NCBI RefSeq assembly: GCF_900182835.1
Contig: NZ_FXUB01000007.1
Span: 1 to 32,157 of the forward strand
Source of the DNA: Desulfurobacterium pacificum
GTDB lineage: Bacteria > Aquificota > Aquificia > Desulfurobacteriales > Desulfurobacteriaceae
Length of the DNA stretch: 32,157 nt
Reading direction: 5' to 3'
Shown: positions 1-7,041 of the stretch, in pieces
How the letters are laid out: every line of letters starts with the position of its first letter
How positions within the stretch are numbered: position 1 is the first letter of the stretch
Program-made: the position numbers and the translations under genes
The notes under the pieces: generated by a model
Told to the model about the DNA's origin: nothing
Seen by the model: only the letters and a program-made list of their open reading frames with translations
Databases searched by the model: none

Positions 1-174
1 AAGCTTATTCGTGTCCTGTTCGCTATGCTTTCTAAGGGTCAGTGCTTTCAGCATCCTGCTCAGGCTCCGTGTTTAATTTCTGATAGTTGACTCCTCTATA
101 AATTTCCTTTCTACTTCATTTCGCACTTACTATTATCCCACCTATTATAGGAATCTCTAAATTGTTATTAAAAA
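1..174. other. Left-edge non-coding stretch, unidentified
   Basis: No convincing gene is seen before hmdII. The first 75 bases contain nested short inverted repeats: AGCATCCTGCT at 51-61, and the direct repeat TGCTTTC at 26-32 and 43-49 with GCA partners. They could fold, but they match no RNA family I recognise. A minus-strand reading frame opens with ATG at 54 and runs off the left edge with 18 codons. It has only a poorly spaced purine tract ahead of it, so it might be the 5' end of a gene or chance. Positions 76-174 show nothing definite. Confidence 0.25.
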
Positions 175-183
175 TGATATACT
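175..183 (+). promoter_or_regulatory. Possible extended -10 promoter for the hmdII operon
   Basis: TGATATACT reads as an extended -10 element (TG-N-TATACT), 46 bases before the hmdII start, in an AT-rich stretch. No good -35 hexamer lies 16-18 bases upstream, which fits an extended -10 promoter. It is a visual match only. Confidence 0.3.
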
Positions 184-228
184 TAAATCAGCTTCTAATG
201 AAACTCAACTAACTCCGGGAGAGAAACT

Positions 229-1302
229 ATGAAAGTCGCCGTATTCGGATTCGGAAGCCTTAACTACTATCTTAACAAATTGAACGTCCCCGAAAGGTTG
301 GGAGGAGAACCTCCCTACGGCGGTTCAGCAATGGCGTTAGAATTTGCAAAAGCTGGATACGACACGGTTTTAGCAGACCCTAACCTTGACAAAGTTCCAG
401 CTGAAGTCATTAAAAAGTTAGAAGATGCAGGTGTTAAACTAACCGGTGACGACGTTGACGCAGCAGAAGGTGCAGACGTAGCCATCCTGTTTACACCTTT
501 CAGAGCTGGTATCACGTTCAAAGTAGCCGAGACGATTCTGCCTCATTTAGCAGAAAACGGCGTTATATGCACAACCTGCACAATGTCCATACTGGTACTC
601 AACTCTTACCTTCAGAATGCCGTTTTAATGGAAGGAAGAGAAGACGTTGGCTTCTCAACCATGCACCCTGCTGCAATACCGGGGACACCTCAGCACAAGC
701 ACTACTTAATAGCAACGAACGAACTACTCAAAAGACCGATAGTTTCTGAAGAACAGATAGAAAGACTCAAAAAGTTAGCAGAAGATGCCGGCAAGAAAAC
801 TTATCTACTGCCAGCTGAATTGGTTTCCCCTGTGGGGGATATGGGAATTGTGACAACTGCAATAGCCTTTGCCGGCGCAATAGAATACTACAGAGTCGCA
901 AGGGATGTTCTCAAAACGAGACGTTCAATGACAGAGTTTCAAATAGTTCAATCTTTGCAGGTAGTTGCCAGCCTTGTAGCAAAATACGGATTAGGCGGCT
1001 TAATAAAACTTCTAAATATTGACGCCATGAAGGATTCTCTCAAGTCCATGGTTTTAGACGAAAACATACAGAAGACCACGCTCAGCGCTTCCGAAATATT
1101 AGAAAAGCTTCCAGAAATTGCACCGGAACTCTTGAAAGAGGCAGAAACCTTTACACCTTCAGAGCCGTGCCATCCTTCAGCTCCATCACCGATGTTGCTT
1201 AACTACATGGAAGAATTGGTTGGCGATGACGTTTTGAAAGGTATATTAAGAGAAACCTGGAAGAAGTTTTATAGTGACGTATCTCAGAGAGAAGAAAGCT
1301 AA
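229..1302 (+). CDS. hmdII: HmdII, [Fe]-hydrogenase paralogue
   Basis: Paralogue of H2-forming methylene-tetrahydromethanopterin dehydrogenase, which binds the FeGP cofactor and moves hydride between H2 and a C1-pterin. The 357-residue protein starts with a Rossmann domain (GFG at 7-9). GGEPPYGG at 25-32 is a motif I associate with HmdII rather than HmdI. The segment CTTCTM at 114-119 aligns with the HmdI segment carrying the iron-ligand cysteine, making Cys117 the candidate Fe ligand. MHP at 145-147 matches the conserved HP of the family. The HmdI catalytic base His14 is not present: residues 12-14 are Asn-Tyr-Tyr. The start is ATG with GGGAGAG at 217-223. The gene heads an operon with all visible hcg genes, so it is probably loaded with cofactor. 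From memory, a Desulfurobacterium HmdII has been reported to use tetrahydrofolate-type substrates; a sensor or cofactor-carrier role is an alternative. Confidence 0.9.
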   Translation: MKVAVFGFGSLNYYLNKLNVPERLGGEPPYGGSAMALEFAKAGYDTVLADPNLDKVPAEVIKKLEDAGVKLTGDDVDAAEGADVAILFTPFRAGITFKVAETILPHLAENGVICTTCTMSILVLNSYLQNAVLMEGREDVGFSTMHPAAIPGTPQHKHYLIATNELLKRPIVSEEQIERLKKLAEDAGKKTYLLPAELVSPVGDMGIVTTAIAFAGAIEYYRVARDVLKTRRSMTEFQIVQSLQVVASLVAKYGLGGLIKLLNIDAMKDSLKSMVLDENIQKTTLSASEILEKLPEIAPELLKEAETFTPSEPCHPSAPSPMLLNYMEELVGDDVLKGILRETWKKFYSDVSQREES

Positions 1303-1317
1303 TAGGGAGGATGAAAT

Positions 1318-1698
1318 ATGGCAAGCAAAAAGGAGCAATTAGAGAGCATTCTTTCCGACCTTGCAGATTCTTTAGGTTCCGACCTGTTTGGCGCTTTAAT
1401 AGCCACTCCTGACGGTCAGGTTGTAGTTTCCACTGTTCTCAAAAGCTCCCTCAACGACCAGAAGTTAGCAGCTATGGCAGCAGCTGTAGTGGGAACGTCG
1501 GAAAGGCTTGCGAAGTTGGTGGAAGCAGGGGATTTTCACGATGCACTGGTAAGGTGTAGCAACGAAAACATTTTATCCAAGAAAGCAGGTAGAAGGGCAA
1601 TACTGGTGTGCGTTGTAAAATCGGATGCAAACATAGGTCTTCTCAACATTGAAGTAGAAGATGCTATAGAAAGGATTATTTCCGTCTTAGGTTCCTGA
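1318..1698 (+). CDS. Roadblock/LC7 domain protein
   Basis: A 126-residue single-domain protein with the roadblock/LC7 (MglB-like) pattern: an N-terminal helix, then the strand turn LFGALIATPDGQVVVS (residues 23-38), a long central helix LAAMAAAVVGTSERLAKL (50-67), and a C-terminal helix after DANIGLL. Roadblock proteins usually dimerise and bind or regulate small Ras-like GTPases; no GTPase gene is in this window. The ATG has GGGAGGA upstream and lies 15 bases after hmdII. Its stop overlaps the hcgA start (TGATG at 1696-1700), so it is clearly in the operon. Its role in cofactor assembly or HmdII control is unknown. The domain call is good; the function is not assigned. Confidence 0.8.
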   Translation: MASKKEQLESILSDLADSLGSDLFGALIATPDGQVVVSTVLKSSLNDQKLAAMAAAVVGTSERLAKLVEAGDFHDALVRCSNENILSKKAGRRAILVCVVKSDANIGLLNIEVEDAIERIISVLGS

Positions 1699-2573
1699 TG
1701 CTGGTAGAGATAACCTCTACCATACACGTTAGCAACTACTGTTCTCTGCCGGTGAAGTGTCACTTCTGTGGATTCGCAGCAGGCACTTCGCCGGAAGGTT
1801 ACTTCCAGAACTTTTCACGACTATCTGAAGATGTAAAAAAAGCCGCCATATCCATTGAAAAAAGTGGAATAAAGAGAGTTAGTCTATCTGCAGGTTATGG
1901 GAATTTTTCATTAATTCTCAGAGCTTTAGAAACGGTAAAAGAACACACTAACCTGAAAGTTTTAATCAACGTAGGCGGAGACTTAGATAAACAGAAAATA
2001 AAAACGTTAAAGTCGGCCGGCGCAGATACCATCTGCTGCAACTTAGAAACTACAAATAGAGAGCTATTTCAAAAACTAAAGCCATCAGACTCTTTTGAAC
2101 AACGCTTAAAAGTGTGCTTCTGGATTAAAGAAGAAGGGATAGAACTCTCTTCTGGGATTCTATTAGGTATAGGTGAAACGGAAAAAGACAGAGAAGCACA
2201 TATAAAGCTCCTGAAAGAAATAGAAGCAGAAGAGATACCTATCATGAGATTCCAGCCTTACAGAGGAACACCTCTTGAGAACAAACAACCTCCTCCTATA
2301 CCAACGCTAATCAACCTCATTAAAAAAGTAAAAAATGAAATTAACCCTAAACGAATCACTATTCCATTTCCCACTATTGACTACAACAATTTGATAGAAG
2401 TCATCAAGGCAGGCGCTACAAATATTGCCACCGTTATCCCTGAAAACTATCCTTTCATAGTGAAAGGAGTGGCAAAACCGGAAGCAGGAATATTAGAAAA
2501 AATCCTCCCCCTCCTCTCCTCCGCCAACATCAAAACAAACGTTAAAACGCGAGAAGCCGATGCTAAACTTTAA
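1698..2573 (+). CDS. hcgA: HcgA, radical SAM enzyme of FeGP cofactor synthesis
   Basis: A BioB/HydE-like radical SAM protein of 291 residues. The iron-sulfur motif is Cys15-X5-Cys21-X2-Cys24, the unusual CX5CX2C spacing known for HcgA instead of the normal CX3CX2C. Further radical SAM features are SLSAGYG (about 62-68) and GILLGIGET (about 153-161), which resembles the GxGET segment of biotin synthase-type enzymes. HcgA is thought to act early, in building the pyridinol ring of the cofactor. The start ATG overlaps the roadblock stop by one base, and the 3' end overlaps hcgBC by 14 bases. I recall archaeal HcgA proteins as longer at the N-terminus; here the cluster motif begins almost at once. 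Confidence 0.9.
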   Translation: MLVEITSTIHVSNYCSLPVKCHFCGFAAGTSPEGYFQNFSRLSEDVKKAAISIEKSGIKRVSLSAGYGNFSLILRALETVKEHTNLKVLINVGGDLDKQKIKTLKSAGADTICCNLETTNRELFQKLKPSDSFEQRLKVCFWIKEEGIELSSGILLGIGETEKDREAHIKLLKEIEAEEIPIMRFQPYRGTPLENKQPPPIPTLINLIKKVKNEINPKRITIPFPTIDYNNLIEVIKAGATNIATVIPENYPFIVKGVAKPEAGILEKILPLLSSANIKTNVKTREADAKL

Positions 2574-3729
2574 AAACGCTTACCTTGAATCCCTAACGGG
2601 CAACCGAAAAGGTGACAAACCTGAAGAAACAGAAAAAATCGTAGAGCTGCTCAAAAAGGGAATGTTAGGTATAGCAACGAACAACTACAAAAAATTCCTG
2701 ATAGCCAAAAAAGTCGCTCAAAGCTTTGGAATAAAGAGTGTCCAACAAATAACTATTCCAACAAACTGTTTTGACCTGACTCCCATTCCAGCTCTCTCAA
2801 AAGCAACTGCCGGTAGTTTCATTTCAGACTGCGACTTCCTGTTAGCCCGCGGAAGGCTTGGCGCTCCAGGAAGCGGCGCCCTGACAGTCCTGATTCACAA
2901 AAGCGGCGCAATAGTTTCAGCCGTAACGTCCCCTCCCTCCCACATTCACAAGCTCCCCTTAGAACAAGCCTTAATAGCCAACGTATCAGCACTTTTCCAG
3001 CGGTTAGGAATGAAAAGAACCGGGAAAGGCATAACCGAAAAAACAGAAACAATCTACTCAAACGCTACATTCTTAGACCTGATACGAAAAATAGCAGAAA
3101 AAAAAGCAAAACTCTTAAAAACCTTTAAAGGAAATTCACTTTTAATAATCGGCGGCTACCTGTGGGGCGCATTCCTGCCAAAACTGCTCAAAGATAACTT
3201 TCAAGAAATCTACATCTACGACATCAACCACGACGTTCTCCAGTTATGCTCTACTATCTCAAAAGCAAAACAGCCTGAAACAGACAAATTTGACCTTATC
3301 ATAGACCTTACAGGTTACGGCGGCGTAAAAGTGGAAAAAGAAAAAGCAGGCAAATTCACGGCTAAAATCACAGTGAGCGAAGAACCGTCGGCAGACAGAA
3401 AACTAAAAACCGAAAAATCCCCCCACTACCTCCTCAAACTCAAAAACCGCAACTTCAACACAAGCGGAACGATGACCCTCACCGTCAAAATCTCAAGAAA
3501 TGCCGCAGATAGAGCAGAAAAAGAACTCCCCATCCTCTACGCAGTTCCACAGCTTTCCTTCTTTGAATCCCTGCTCTTTGAATTCTCATCTCCAGACTCT
3601 TTCCTGAACGCCCTCAACAATCCTATCCTGTCCGTTTCAGCCCCAAAGGGCAAAGTAAAAAGCGAAGACCTTGACGAAATCATAGAAAAAGAGGTGGGAA
3701 ACCTTGAGTTTATCCTTGAAAGAGTTTGA
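2560..3729 (+). CDS. hcgBC: HcgB-HcgC fusion, guanylyltransferase plus SAM methyltransferase
   Basis: A 389-residue protein that reads as two Hcg enzymes in one chain. Residues about 30-155 look like HcgB, the ITPase-fold enzyme that joins GMP to the pyridinol. Supporting features are GIATNNYKKF (37-46) near the start of the fold and ARGRLGAPGSGALTVLI (96-112), the conserved glycine-rich segment. Residues about 165-389 look like HcgC, the SAM-dependent methyltransferase of pyridinol C3, with a Rossmann start SLLIIGGYLWG (193-203) and the acidic strand end IYIYDINHD (217-225). In methanogens these are separate genes. No other hcgB or hcgC is present here, which supports the fusion. The assignment of each half is from family knowledge and motifs; the exact boundary is uncertain. 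The start ATG lies inside the hcgA end and has only a weak purine tract. Confidence 0.75.
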   Translation: MLNFKNAYLESLTGNRKGDKPEETEKIVELLKKGMLGIATNNYKKFLIAKKVAQSFGIKSVQQITIPTNCFDLTPIPALSKATAGSFISDCDFLLARGRLGAPGSGALTVLIHKSGAIVSAVTSPPSHIHKLPLEQALIANVSALFQRLGMKRTGKGITEKTETIYSNATFLDLIRKIAEKKAKLLKTFKGNSLLIIGGYLWGAFLPKLLKDNFQEIYIYDINHDVLQLCSTISKAKQPETDKFDLIIDLTGYGGVKVEKEKAGKFTAKITVSEEPSADRKLKTEKSPHYLLKLKNRNFNTSGTMTLTVKISRNAADRAEKELPILYAVPQLSFFESLLFEFSSPDSFLNALNNPILSVSAPKGKVKSEDLDEIIEKEVGNLEFILERV

Positions 3730-4387
3730 AGAAATCGTAGAAACGCTCGCACCAAAATCGTTCATAATGGAAGGTGACTTCTATGGCTGGTTGAACTCAC
3801 CGCCCAAAAAGATAGATTCTGTTGCCGTCGCCGTTGACCTGCCCTCTAATCTTATAGGTTGCTCCGTCCTCATTCTCCATCACAAACCCCTCACCGTTCC
3901 CGAAATACCCACATTCATTCTCCACACGCCCCTTGACAGGTGCAACGGCGGATGCCACGAAGCCCTTTTAAACACTTTCGGATTTAAAACCTTCCAATAC
4001 ATCAAAGACAGATTAGGCGTCTTCACAAAAACGCACATAACTCCAGAAGAACTGCTGAAAAAAGCAAAAGAAACCTTTAAAAACGTCCCCTTACGATACC
4101 GCTTCTTCAAAAGAGAAATCAAGAAAGTTGCCTTTTTTAGCGGTTGCGGTCTCAACTACTTCCCATTCCTGAAAGAATGCGAAAAACTAAACGTTGATGC
4201 CGTAATATCCGGCGACCTGACCCACAAGTCCTGCCAGTTCCTCCTGCACAACAGAATAAGCTTCATAGATGTCCCGCACCCGCTAACGGAAGTTTTCGGC
4301 GTAAAAAAGTTTGCAGAAAAGCTGTCAAACTACGTCAAAACAACCTTCATACCACCGGAGGTTCCATTTGACGTTTGCGTCGGCTGA
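3704..4387 (+). CDS. hcgD: HcgD, NIF3-like iron-binding protein
   Basis: A NIF3-family protein of 227 residues. It shows the usual metal-ligand pattern: ILHHKP (57-62) with paired histidines, ILHTPLDRCNGG (72-83) matching the HTxxD segment, and SGDLTHKS (169-176) followed by VPHPLTE (190-196) matching the C-terminal GHxxTE ligands. HcgD binds two irons and is proposed to supply iron to the FeGP cofactor. The start is TTG at 3704, with GGTGGGA just upstream; a second TTG at 3716 is possible. The gene overlaps the end of hcgBC by 26 bases, which suggests translational coupling. General NIF3 proteins are also found outside this pathway, but the context makes HcgD the better name. Confidence 0.88.
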   Translation: MSLSLKEFEEIVETLAPKSFIMEGDFYGWLNSPPKKIDSVAVAVDLPSNLIGCSVLILHHKPLTVPEIPTFILHTPLDRCNGGCHEALLNTFGFKTFQYIKDRLGVFTKTHITPEELLKKAKETFKNVPLRYRFFKREIKKVAFFSGCGLNYFPFLKECEKLNVDAVISGDLTHKSCQFLLHNRISFIDVPHPLTEVFGVKKFAEKLSNYVKTTFIPPEVPFDVCVG

Positions 4388-4868
4388 ATGCTTTACCCAC
4401 TGCCAGATAGGAATAAAAATCCACCACCTCTCCGCCCCCTACACTCCCAACCCCTTACCGCTAAAAGTTGTTTTTGCAGGATTTTTCCCCACCGTAGAAT
4501 CGGCAGAAAAGCTCTTAAAAATCAAACTACCAAAACCCCAACATACAATAAAAGGAATAAAAGTTTACGACGAAAAAACAGACCTTGAAGCAGCGTTTCT
4601 ACTTGCAAGAGGCGTAAAGGATATTTTCAACGCCGAAATAGCCATCGGCTCATCTGCAGGAATAGGCAGAGGCGCCGTAGTCATAATCTACAACGAGAAA
4701 ACCTACTTCCTGCGCTCTCAAGTAAGCGCAAACCTTTTAGACTCAAGTGCCGAAGAGATAAAAGAGCGCAGCCAGTCTGCTGCCGAGCTTACGGTAAAAG
4801 CCATAATTTCCCTCGTCAAACACAAAAAAATCCCCCCTTTCCTGGAGGCGCTGAATTGGATGAAGTAA
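4368..4868 (+). CDS. hcgF: HcgF, thioester-forming enzyme, TTG start
   Basis: HcgF binds guanylylpyridinol and forms a thioester with it through a conserved N-terminal cysteine (Cys9 in the methanogen protein). Here the start was chosen at TTG 4368: GGAGG lies at 4357-4361, six bases before it. The resulting 166-residue protein begins MTFASAECFTHC, placing the candidate catalytic cysteine at residue 8, next to the expected position. A longer reading from ATG 4311 would add 19 residues encoded inside hcgD and is unlikely. Residues around 100-112 (IAIGSSAGIGRGA) give a glycine-rich segment. The gene overlaps hcgD by 20 bases and hcgE by 13. Confidence 0.85.
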   Translation: MTFASAECFTHCQIGIKIHHLSAPYTPNPLPLKVVFAGFFPTVESAEKLLKIKLPKPQHTIKGIKVYDEKTDLEAAFLLARGVKDIFNAEIAIGSSAGIGRGAVVIIYNEKTYFLRSQVSANLLDSSAEEIKERSQSAAELTVKAIISLVKHKKIPPFLEALNWMK

Positions 4869-5500
4869 AAAAGTTAGAAGAAAAGCTCAAACCCTTTGGC
4901 TCTCTCCTCCTTTTAGGTGCAGGAAGGCTCGGCTTTAGAGTATTTGAAAAGCTAATTCAGGTTCACAGAGGAGGCTTCAAAAAAATAACCGTCTTTGACG
5001 GCAGCAGAATTGACGGAAAAGACGCTTACCACCTATCAAAAGGTGCCAGAATAGGTGAAAAGAAAGTGGAATTTCTAAAAAGGCTCTATCCCGTAGAGCG
5101 AAATTACAGAATTGTAGAAACGTTCGGAGTTAACTTCTCAAAAGAACACTTCCATCTAATAAAAAACCACGATGTAATCGTCTCCACAATAGCCGGAGGA
5201 AACACACTTAACTTAGTCGCTGCCATTTCAAAGGAGGCAGAAAAACACGGCATCCCCCTAATTACAACAAACGGCGTATTTGGCTTTGGCGATGAAGAGG
5301 TAAAAGTAGAAAAACTACAAAAGGCAGGCGCAGGTCCCGCCCTCTACCTAAAAAAGCTAACCGGCGCTGAAAACGTCTTCGTCGTTGGAACGGGAAAACT
5401 GATAAAAGACGGACTCCCCATAACTTCAACCATACTTGAAAACGTTGCCGAAAAGATAGCAATACTTTCTCTTAAACTACTTTACGGGAGAAAAACATGA
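4856..5500 (+). CDS. hcgE: HcgE, E1/ThiF-like adenylyltransferase
   Basis: A ThiF/E1-like Rossmann protein of 214 residues that is expected to adenylate the carboxyl group of guanylylpyridinol with ATP before HcgF takes it over. Visible features are the nucleotide-binding loop LLLLGAGRLGFRVF (18-31), the acidic strand end ITVFDGSRID (44-53) and ISTI-like VSTIAGGN (109-116). The protein contains no cysteine at all, so it has neither the CxxC zinc pairs nor the catalytic cysteine of many E1-like proteins, which agrees with adenylation only. The start is TTG 4856 with GGAGG at 4844-4848. It overlaps hcgF by 13 bases and hcgG by 4 (ATGA). Confidence 0.88.
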   Translation: MDEVKKLEEKLKPFGSLLLLGAGRLGFRVFEKLIQVHRGGFKKITVFDGSRIDGKDAYHLSKGARIGEKKVEFLKRLYPVERNYRIVETFGVNFSKEHFHLIKNHDVIVSTIAGGNTLNLVAAISKEAEKHGIPLITTNGVFGFGDEEVKVEKLQKAGAGPALYLKKLTGAENVFVVGTGKLIKDGLPITSTILENVAEKIAILSLKLLYGRKT

Positions 5501-7014
5501 AAGAGCTGATAAAAGGTGCAATTGAAGGTAACTTTGAAAGCAAAAAGTCCCTCATGGAAGAAGGCAGGAAAAATCCCGAAAACCTCCTCTCCACACTCAA
5601 AACTTTAACAGACGAAGAACTCCAGCGTTTAGGAACGGAAATGAAGGCGTTTCCGTTCGGCTGTAACGTGATAGAAACCCTCGTTGATGTCGTGAGCTTG
5701 AAGCAAAGCATAGACGAAATAAAAGGCGCCTTCAGACTTACAGACCGTTTAGGCTTCACCGTCCACGTCTGCTCATACGTTGTTGCAGACTTAGCAGAAA
5801 GAGAAAACAAAACGCCCCTTGAACTTTTAAAAGAACTAAGGCAGCTAACGGACATGCCGATGGATGCAGACCACTTCGGCGCATCTGGACCTATGCGCTA
5901 CCCCGAATACATCTCAAAATGCCCCGCCTACTGCTACAAAGAAGGCAAAGGATTTAACGGATGCCCGAGAGGAAGAATTCACAGAAGGCTGATAGAAAAA
6001 GAAAAACTCTACGAAAACGAAAAGGAAGGCTGGGCAGAGCTTGTCCAGTCAATAAGCGTCAGCCTAATGTCTTTCCAGAAAGAAACCTCTCATTCGGCTT
6101 CTAAGGAAGAAACTCTTTCAGTTATAAAGTTTGCAAAAGAAAGAGGCAAAGGGGTCGGCGCAATCATATGCGTAGGAAACGGCGAAGACGAGCTATTGAA
6201 AGGACTAATAGCCTGCATGGAATACGACATAGATGAAATCGTTATAGAGGGAGGACCCTACAACACGGCAGAAAACAGACCGAGAGCCTTTGGAGAAGCA
6301 ATTGTTGCTGCAAGAATTCTCTCAAAAGGCAAAATTGTAGCCTCAAACGGACAGTATGAAGATGAACTGAGGTTTGGATTAAGGTGCGGACTCAACAGCG
6401 TGATAACAGGATTTCCCGGCAACCACCACGCCTACATGTCCGGTTACTATCCCGAAGAGATAACCCCCGACAAGTTCGGTCTTCCAAAAGTTGTAGAGGT
6501 AATGAACCAGGAAATCAAAAAATCCCCCTTCCCCGTCCCATCAGACAGAAAAACGATAGAAATCATAACGGCTTCTGCAAAGTTTTTAGGCTTTGAATAC
6601 CTCTACCCTTCTTTTGAGTTATGCGGCATTCCTTTAGGCGACGCCCACTGGTTTTTAACTCTCTCTTCACCGCTTGGCAAAAAGGTAAAAACGAACTTCA
6701 CACTCAAATCGGTGAAAGAGCTAATAACAGAAAGGAAAGTAAAAAGGCTGGGGATTTTAGGAGCAAGGTTCTTAAGCTGGGGAATTGCCCACCACCTTTC
6801 AGACGTTGTAGAAGAAGTTCACATAAGCGATAAAGACCTAAAAGCTGAAGAATCCACATTTAAAGTGCTTTCAGAAAGCCTGCCGATAAAGGTAAAAAGG
6901 CACTACGGAAGCGACGCTTCCTGCATTGAAAGTTCAGACCTTACAGTTTTAGCATCATTCATTCCAGAGCTAAAAGAAAGGTTCCGCCAGATAGAAAAAG
7001 TAATTCTTTTATAA
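5497..7014 (+). CDS. hcgG: HcgG, FeGP cofactor biosynthesis protein
   Basis: The last gene of the operon, 505 residues. It is recognised as HcgG by its size, its position with the other hcg genes and a distinctive body including KCPAYCYKEGKGFNGCPRGR (141-160). Its chemistry is less settled than that of the other Hcg proteins; together with HcgA it is a candidate for ring synthesis or for forming the acyl or CO ligands. Cysteines 142, 146 and 156 (CX3CX9C), with 56 and 92, could hold an iron-sulfur cluster. Residues about 415-440 (VKRLGILGARFLSWG) start a second Rossmann-like segment, possibly the part called fibrillarin-like. The ATG overlaps hcgE (ATGA) and GGGAGA precedes it. Confidence 0.83.
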   Translation: MKELIKGAIEGNFESKKSLMEEGRKNPENLLSTLKTLTDEELQRLGTEMKAFPFGCNVIETLVDVVSLKQSIDEIKGAFRLTDRLGFTVHVCSYVVADLAERENKTPLELLKELRQLTDMPMDADHFGASGPMRYPEYISKCPAYCYKEGKGFNGCPRGRIHRRLIEKEKLYENEKEGWAELVQSISVSLMSFQKETSHSASKEETLSVIKFAKERGKGVGAIICVGNGEDELLKGLIACMEYDIDEIVIEGGPYNTAENRPRAFGEAIVAARILSKGKIVASNGQYEDELRFGLRCGLNSVITGFPGNHHAYMSGYYPEEITPDKFGLPKVVEVMNQEIKKSPFPVPSDRKTIEIITASAKFLGFEYLYPSFELCGIPLGDAHWFLTLSSPLGKKVKTNFTLKSVKELITERKVKRLGILGARFLSWGIAHHLSDVVEEVHISDKDLKAEESTFKVLSESLPIKVKRHYGSDASCIESSDLTVLASFIPELKERFRQIEKVILL

Positions 7015-7015
7015 A

Positions 7016-7041
7016 AGGGAAGGGGATTACTCCCTCTCCCT
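7016..7041 (-). terminator. Terminator hairpin between hcgG and the MscS-like gene
   Basis: AGGGAAGGGGA (7016-7026) pairs with TCCCTCTCCCT (7031-7041) around a TTAC loop, with one mismatch and one G-U pair. On the minus strand it is followed by TTTT, so it mainly ends the MscS-like transcript, whose stop codon lies in the loop. It may also slow plus-strand transcripts leaving hcgG. Confidence 0.65.

Noticed and set aside
1-54. Possible start of a minus-strand gene running off the left edge
   Set aside because: There are only 18 codons, the ribosome site is poorly spaced, and no family is recognised; it is left as an unassigned stretch.
4311-4367. Upstream extension of hcgF from ATG 4311
   Set aside because: The extra 19 codons lie inside hcgD, no ribosome site precedes ATG 4311, and the TTG at 4368 has a well-spaced GGAGG and puts the catalytic cysteine where the family has it.
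4388-4588. Plus-strand 66-codon frame beginning in hcgF
   Set aside because: It lies wholly inside hcgF in another frame and gives a Pro/Arg/Lys-rich product with no domain.
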